Assembly: GCF_001494595.1 (NCBI RefSeq)
Contig: NZ_LN929908.1
Location: forward strand, 2,393,716 to 2,457,715
Reading direction: 5' to 3'
DNA length: 64,000 bases
From: Mycobacterium sp. M26
Lineage (GTDB): Bacteria; Actinomycetota; Actinomycetes; Mycobacteriales; Mycobacteriaceae
Shown here: positions 60,107-64,000 of the stretch, piece by piece
Layout: the number at the start of each line of letters is the position of its first letter
How positions within the stretch are numbered: position 1 is the first letter of the stretch
Translations under genes and position numbers: made by a program
The notes under the pieces: generated by a model
What the model was told of the DNA's origin: nothing
Databases searched by the model: none
Seen by the model: the letters and a program-made list of their open reading frames with translations, nothing else

Positions 60107-60517
60107 CTACCGGTCGAGAAGTGTGGGGACCAGCGGAAAGCCGGGCAGGTTGCGGGTGATCGTCCACGCGATGGCGGCGACCACGATGACGACGACGGCG
60201 GGCACAGTGAACACCCGCTGGCCCGTCTTGAGACGCCAGATCGCCCAGAGCGCCAGGGCGGGCAACCCGACCAGGAGGAAGAGATTCTCGACCACCGCGG
60301 CCGACAGGTTGCCGTGCAGCAGGTCGTGGGTCATCCGCAGGCCACCGCAGGCCGGGCAGTTCCAGCCGGTCAGCAGCTTGAACGGGCACGGCGGGAACAG
60401 GAAGCCCGGGCGGTGCGGGTCGCCCAGTCCGACGTAGGTCAGCGCCGCCGCGGCCAGGATGCCCGTGCCGAGTGCGGTGTAGGCGCGGGTGTGGCGGTGT
60501 GGCGCGCTAGGTTCCAT
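60107..60517 (-). CDS. DUF2752 membrane protein (Rv1616-like position)
   Basis: A 136-residue membrane protein with three or four hydrophobic segments. The DUF2752 core is the Cys-containing 'CPFKLLTGWNCPACGGLRM' followed by 'HDLLHGNLSAAVVENLFLL'. The Cys cluster near the membrane suggests metal or thiol chemistry, but function is unknown. The ATG at 60517 overlaps the TM2 gene stop by 11 bp; GTG at 60520 is an alternative. The 176 bp between this gene and gltB hold the gltB promoter and no gene. Confidence 0.82.
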   Translation of the reverse strand: MEPSAPHRHTRAYTALGTGILAAAALTYVGLGDPHRPGFLFPPCPFKLLTGWNCPACGGLRMTHDLLHGNLSAAVVENLFLLVGLPALALWAIWRLKTGQRVFTVPAVVVIVVAAIAWTITRNLPGFPLVPTLLDR

Positions 60518-60911
60518 CACGCAGTGGGCGGCCCTGGGGGTCGCGCACCTTGTCGGTGAGGATCAGCACTGCGTCGACGATGCCCCAGATGACGGCGCCG
60601 ATACCGCAGGTGATGAGGCCGACGACCAGCTGGGCCACACCCAGGCCGGTGTAGCCGAGGTAGATCCGGCCGATGCCGACGATGCCGAGCAGACCGAGCA
60701 GCTGCAGCAGGCCCCCGACCACCTTGGACTTGTCCGAGAGAGGTTCACCGGTCAGCGGGTGGCGGCCGTACGGCGCCGAGGGGTCCTGATAGGCGCCGGC
60801 TGGGTACTGGGTGGGCGGCGGGTACTGCCCTGGTGGCGGGTAGTCAGGCGGCGGGAGGTAGTTGGGCGGCGGTGTGCTGCCTTCGGTGCCTCCGAACTGC
60901 GGCTCGGTCAT
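60507..60911 (-). CDS. TM2-domain membrane protein
   Basis: A 134-residue protein with a Pro/Tyr-rich head (residues 1-50) and a TM2 domain of two helices: 'LLQLLGLLGIVGIGRIYLG' and 'AQLVVGLITCGIGAVIWGIVD', separated by a short 'GYTGLG' turn. TM2 proteins are small and poorly characterised in bacteria. Its end overlaps the DUF2752 gene, so both are probably made together. The position corresponds to Rv1615. Confidence 0.85.
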   Translation of the reverse strand: MTEPQFGGTEGSTPPPNYLPPPDYPPPGQYPPPTQYPAGAYQDPSAPYGRHPLTGEPLSDKSKVVGGLLQLLGLLGIVGIGRIYLGYTGLGVAQLVVGLITCGIGAVIWGIVDAVLILTDKVRDPQGRPLRDGT

Positions 60912-60982
60912 GTGTTCAGCATGCCAGAGCCGGGCGGTAGCTACTGTGACTAGGGGGATTGCCGATCAGTCAGGAGAACATC

Positions 60983-61753
60983 GTGGGGCGCTGGCGACCG
61001 GTCGTGGCCGGTCTTCTCATCGTCGCGATGGCGGTGGCGTCGGCTCCCCTGGCCCACGCCGACACCGTGTTCGACGACTTCGACGGCCCGGCGGGGGCTC
61101 CACCCGATCCCGACAAGTGGACCGTCGTGGAGGGTGACGGATGGGATGCCGGTATCGAGGAGTACACCGCGCCGAATGCGGTGCTCGACGGTCAGGGCAA
61201 TCTGGTCATCACGGCGGCGCGGGACGGCTCCGGGTTCGCCTCAGGCCGGGTGCAGACGAAGAACAAGGCGAGCTTCGGGTACGGGACGTTGGTGGCCCGG
61301 ATCAAGATGCCGTCCGGCCAGGGGCTGTGGCCGGCGTTCTGGCTGGTCGGCGCCGACGAGGACAGCAATCCGTGGCCGGGGGCTGGTGAGATCGACGTGG
61401 TGGAGATGGTGTCGGATGCGACCACCCACTACTCGTCATTGCACGGGCCGATGCCAGGCGTGCGGGACTACCTGCAAGCACAGATCGTGGGTGACGGACC
61501 CGATCTCAGCGACGGCTTCCACAACTACTGGATGACCCACACCGAGGACTCGATCACACTCGGCGTCGACGACACCAATTGGGGCACATTCACGCCGGAT
61601 TCCCTTCCGCCGGAAGCGGACTGGGTGTTCAACAAGCCGTTCTACGTCATCCTGAATCTTGCGGTCGGCGGCGGCTGGGCCGGCCCGCCGGACAGGTCGA
61701 CGAAGTTCCCAGCGGCCATGGTTGTCGACTGGGTGAGTTGGGAACCCGCCTGA
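60983..61753 (+). CDS. Secreted GH16 beta-glucanase
   Basis: A 256-residue glycoside hydrolase family 16 enzyme. A signal peptide cleaves after AHA; the catalytic motif ExDxxE is Glu136, Asp138 and Glu141 in 'GAGEIDVVEMV', with 'PAFWLVGAD' before it. It should cut beta-1,3- or beta-1,3/1,4-glucans outside the cell; Rv0315 is the M. tuberculosis relative I recall. AGGAG lies 6 bases before the GTG at 60983; an upstream TTG is rejected. It ends 1 bp before the convergent 13E12 pseudogene. Confidence 0.88.
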   Translation: MGRWRPVVAGLLIVAMAVASAPLAHADTVFDDFDGPAGAPPDPDKWTVVEGDGWDAGIEEYTAPNAVLDGQGNLVITAARDGSGFASGRVQTKNKASFGYGTLVARIKMPSGQGLWPAFWLVGADEDSNPWPGAGEIDVVEMVSDATTHYSSLHGPMPGVRDYLQAQIVGDGPDLSDGFHNYWMTHTEDSITLGVDDTNWGTFTPDSLPPEADWVFNKPFYVILNLAVGGGWAGPPDRSTKFPAAMVVDWVSWEPA

Positions 61754-61754
61754 A

Positions 61755-62678
61755 CTAGAACGGCGGCGGATCGTCGTCGTCGACCGGTGGCGCCGGACCG
61801 AAGAGGACACTGTCACGGTCGTGTTGTTCGGTGTGGTTGCGGTTGCGTTCGGTGGTGATGGCGTGGGCGCGGGTGGTGGTGCGGGTGGGCATCTTGGCCC
61901 CGCAGGAGGTTCCCCGGCCGCACAATCGGGCTGCCCGCACCGGCACGCCAGCCGATCCAGCCCCACCGCGATCGCCCCCAACGCATCAGCACGACGCTGC
62001 TCCTTGGTGCGCGGATCACCACCGCACACCGTGGCGGCCACCGCATCCAAACGCTGGTCGAGGGCGGCGGCCTCCACCGACCCCACCCGCCCATCAAGCT
62101 TGGCCGTGCCATCCCCGCTATCCCACACCGACACATGCCGGTCCTCGCGGCGCTCCCGGGAGCGGCGCACCGCATCCCGGTCATGGCGGGCCACCACCCG
62201 ATCAATCTCGGTATCCACCCGGCCCCGCGACATCGACGGCCAGCGCGCCACCCGGGCCGCCAACTCCGCGTCGACCGCCGCCATCACCGCCTCATCAGTG
62301 ATGCACTCGGTGCGAAACACGATCGCCGCGAACACACCCAGATCGATCTCCCCGGCCTCGAACACCGCCGACACCGCCGGCAACCGCAGCATCGCCGTCG
62401 CATAACTCATCACGCTGCCGGCCTTGGCCAGACTCACCCGCAACGCCGCGGCCAACTCCGCCCCAACCGCCGCCCAGGTATCCACCGCCCACTGCGCACG
62501 CTCCCCACGCTGCTCACGACGCATCTCAAAGAGCTCACACACCGCCCGCAACCGCGCCGCCGCCGCCCGATTCTCCGACCGGGTCCCCCCCAATCCGGGC
62601 CATCACCGCCTCAGAAGCCGCCGACACCGGCGGCTCCCAATACTCGTGATACCCCGAACCGAACATACGTTCGAACAT
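61755..62678 (-). pseudogene. 13E12/DUF222-HNH family gene, broken
   Basis: A degenerate member of the mycobacterial REP13E12 family (DUF222 plus HNH nuclease). The start 'MFERMFGSGYHEYWEPPV' is in one frame. A run of seven C at 62585-62591 shifts to a second frame carrying the DUF222 body ('NRAAAARLRAVCELFEMRR', 'RFVEGEIDLG'-type region, 'CRCGQPDCAAG'). Near 61905 the reading returns to the first frame for the family C-tail 'KMPTRTTTRAH...PPPF'. About 150 residues including the HNH motif are missing between CGQPDC and the tail. So there is a frameshift plus an internal deletion, and no nuclease can be made. Confidence 0.75.
62659..62674 (-). promoter_or_regulatory. LexA (SOS) box at the 13E12 start
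   Basis: On the minus strand TCGAAC-GTAT-GTTCGG, matching the mycobacterial LexA consensus TCGAAC-N4-GTTCGA at 11 of 12 positions. It covers the first codons of the pseudogene. Several 13E12 genes of M. tuberculosis carry such boxes and are induced by DNA damage. The operator thus outlived its gene. Confidence 0.7.
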
Positions 62679-62729
62679 ACCCCACCCACCGACAAGATCT
62701 AGTTGCGGTGGATCGGAGGGATCGCGGGC

Positions 62730-64000
62730 TTAATCCCGGCGGATCTCGACACCCCAGAGGACGCGGCGCACAGTCGCACCGAAGCTGCGGCGCTGGACGG
62801 CAGGCTCAGCGGCGGGCGCCGCTGCAGGCTCCGGCTCGGGCTCGGGCTCGGGCTCAGCTTCCGGCTCAGGCTCCGCTTCGGCCTCAGGTTCCGGCTCTGC
62901 CTCCGGCTCCGCTTCAGCCTCCGGCTCAGGCTCGGCTTCACCCTCCGGCTCAGGCTCGGGTTCAATCTCAGGCTCGAGTTCCGCCTTAACCTCGGGCTCG
63001 GGCTCCGCTGCGGCCGCGGACTCGGCTTCCGGCTCTGTCTCGGCTTCAGCCTCCGGCTCGGCTTCTGCCTCAAGCTCGGGCTCGGACTCGACTTCAGCCT
63101 CAGGCTCCGCTTCGGCCTCCGCCTCAGGCTCGGGCTCGGCTTCGGCCTCGGGTTCCGGTTCTGGCTCGGCTTCGGCCGCAGACTCAGCTACAGCCTCAGG
63201 CTTGGCCTCAGCCGCCGCCTCAGGCTCAGCCTCCGCCTCGTCGACATCGCCGACGGCCTGGGCATCCTCGGCCTCATGCTCACCCGCGACGCTCGCGGCA
63301 GCGACGATGCCGCTGCCCTTTGCGGCCGCGACCAACTCTTCGGCAAGCTCCTCGACCGGGCTCTCCTCAAGATCGGTCTGGTTACCGCCGAGGGTGGCCG
63401 GATCTTCACGGCCCTTTGGCGCCAACATGATGTAAACCACCGCGCCGATGAACACGAACACCGAGGTGAACGAGTTCACCCGGATTCCGGCGATATGCGT
63501 GGCGGTGTCGTCGCGCAGCAGCTCGACCCAGAACCGGCCAACGCAATACCCGGCGACATACAAGGCGAACAACCGCCCGTGGCCCAGCTTGAACCGCTTA
63601 TCGGCCCACAGCAGGAGCACGAATACGAGCAGGTTCCACAGCAGTTCGTAGAGGAACGTCGGCTGCACGACAGCGGCCACCTGGCCGGTGGAAACCCCGT
63701 CGAGGGAGTGCACGTCGACCATGCCCGACGAGTCGCGCCGGTAGAAGATCTCCATCCCCCACGGCAGCGTCGTCTCGCGCCCGTACAGCTCCTGATTGAA
63801 GTAGTTGCCGAGCCGGCCGATCGCCTGCGCCAGGATGATGCCCGGTGCAATCGCGTCACCGAAGGCCGGCAGCGGAATCCCCCTGCGGCGGCACGCAATC
63901 CAGGCACCGACGCCGCCGAGTGCCACCGCACCCCAGATACCGAGGCCGCCGTCCCAGATGCGCAGCGCCGCGCCGATTCCGGCGCCACCTTCACCGAAGT
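62730..64000 (-). CDS. lgt: Prolipoprotein diacylglyceryl transferase, 5' end outside window
   Basis: The 3' 423 codons of lgt, which moves diacylglycerol from phosphatidylglycerol to the lipobox Cys of prolipoproteins. Family motifs are 'AIGRLGNYFNQELYGR' and 'YCVGRFWVELLRDDTATH' between membrane helices. After the last helix a cytoplasmic tail of about 200 residues follows, most of it Glu/Ala/Pro repeats, ending in 'RRSFGATVRRVLWG'. Rv1614 also has a long tail as I recall. The frame is open to the window edge; a GTG at 63926 is internal. Confidence 0.93.
   Translation of the reverse strand, partial: FGEGGAGIGAALRIWDGGLGIWGAVALGGVGAWIACRRRGIPLPAFGDAIAPGIILAQAIGRLGNYFNQELYGRETTLPWGMEIFYRRDSSGMVDVHSLDGVSTGQVAAVVQPTFLYELLWNLLVFVLLLWADKRFKLGHGRLFALYVAGYCVGRFWVELLRDDTATHIAGIRVNSFTSVFVFIGAVVYIMLAPKGREDPATLGGNQTDLEESPVEELAEELVAAAKGSGIVAAASVAGEHEAEDAQAVGDVDEAEAEPEAAAEAKPEAVAESAAEAEPEPEPEAEAEPEPEAEAEAEPEAEVESEPELEAEAEPEAEAETEPEAESAAAAEPEPEVKAELEPEIEPEPEPEGEAEPEPEAEAEPEAEPEPEAEAEPEPEAEPEPEPEPEPAAAPAAEPAVQRRSFGATVRRVLWGVEIRRD
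62810..63245 (-). repeat. Acidic Glu/Ala/Pro low-complexity repeat in the lgt tail
   Basis: Some 145 codons built from EPEAEAE-type units with codons GAG/GAA, CCG/CCT/CCC and GCC/GCG/GCT. Codon choice varies from unit to unit, so it is an old, drifting repeat rather than a fresh tandem duplication. Highly negatively charged and expected to be unstructured in the cytosol. Confidence 0.85.

Noticed and set aside
61436..61754. Extension of the DUF222 frame through the GH16 gene
   Set aside because: Beyond about 61905 the frame loses similarity to the family, and the family C-tail is found in another frame ending at 61755.
1..64000. CRISPR array, insertion sequence or toxin-antitoxin pair
   Set aside because: No regularly spaced repeats, no transposase-like frame and no convincing toxin-antitoxin pair were seen; the only mobile-like trace is the 13E12 remnant.

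Overview
The window is high-GC DNA from an actinobacterium, almost certainly a Mycobacterium/Mycolicibacterium-type organism. RbpA, PdtaR, KmtR, DNA polymerase I, pyruvate kinase, the Rv1625c-type adenylate cyclase and a 13E12-family remnant are all recognisably mycobacterial in sequence and gene order. Ppm1 and Lnt are encoded by two overlapping genes rather than one fused gene, and there is a complete liv transporter, a gltBD pair beside pykA and several catabolic operons. That fits an environmental, fast-growing species better than M. tuberculosis. Comparisons with M. tuberculosis (Rv numbers) are from memory, not from a search.

Layout. 1-6.4 kb: a partial phosphotransferase, a carboxylesterase, a lipoprotein, a metal-efflux operon (small Cys/His protein, kmtR, CDF exporter), an SsuD-like monooxygenase, and the divergent pair Rv2049c-like/rbpA. 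6.4-16.2 kb: a minus-strand run of cobN, a PPOX-fold protein, fxsA, an amidohydrolase, lnt and ppm1, with a divergent TauD-type dioxygenase. 16.2-24.8 kb: polA, an AraC regulator divergent from a CMD/BKACE catabolic pair, a DUF35-thiolase pair, DUF167 and SnoaL-like genes. 24.8-30.7 kb: a five-gene liv ABC operon and pdtaR. 30.8-33.1 kb: a tRNA with a CAA anticodon, a CDP-diacylglycerol pyrophosphatase and two small exported proteins. 33.1-37.9 kb: a PucR regulator and nitrilase facing an NCS1 permease and agmatinase-type ureohydrolase. 37.9-43.5 kb: adenylate cyclase, a polar amino-acid ABC transporter, a secreted Gly/Asn-rich protein and an HdeD-like protein. 43.5-49.4 kb: cydABDC. 49.4-64 kb: DUF4190, DUF2156, tesB, pykA, gltD, gltB, DUF2752, TM2, a GH16 glucanase, a broken 13E12 gene and the 3' part of lgt.

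How the parts work together. Core functions present are transcription (rbpA), replication and repair (polA), lipoprotein maturation (lgt and lnt at opposite ends of the window), mannolipid precursor synthesis (ppm1), cobalamin synthesis (cobN), the alternative bd-type terminal oxidase with its assembly ABC transporter, glycolysis (pykA) and ammonia assimilation (gltBD). Accessory functions are mostly uptake and breakdown of nitrogen- and carbon-containing small molecules, each with its own regulator. The strongest unexplained signals are regulatory DNA: a long, nearly perfect hairpin carrying a BlaI-type palindrome just upstream of cydA, a SOS box on the start of a degenerate 13E12 gene, an ECF-sigma-type promoter at rbpA, and a palindrome over the pucR start. 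I did not find a clearly new multi-gene system such as a defence island or CRISPR array. The best candidates for undescribed biology are the PucR-permease-ureohydrolase-nitrilase locus, the AraC-CMD-BKACE locus, and the small Cys/His protein leading the kmtR operon.
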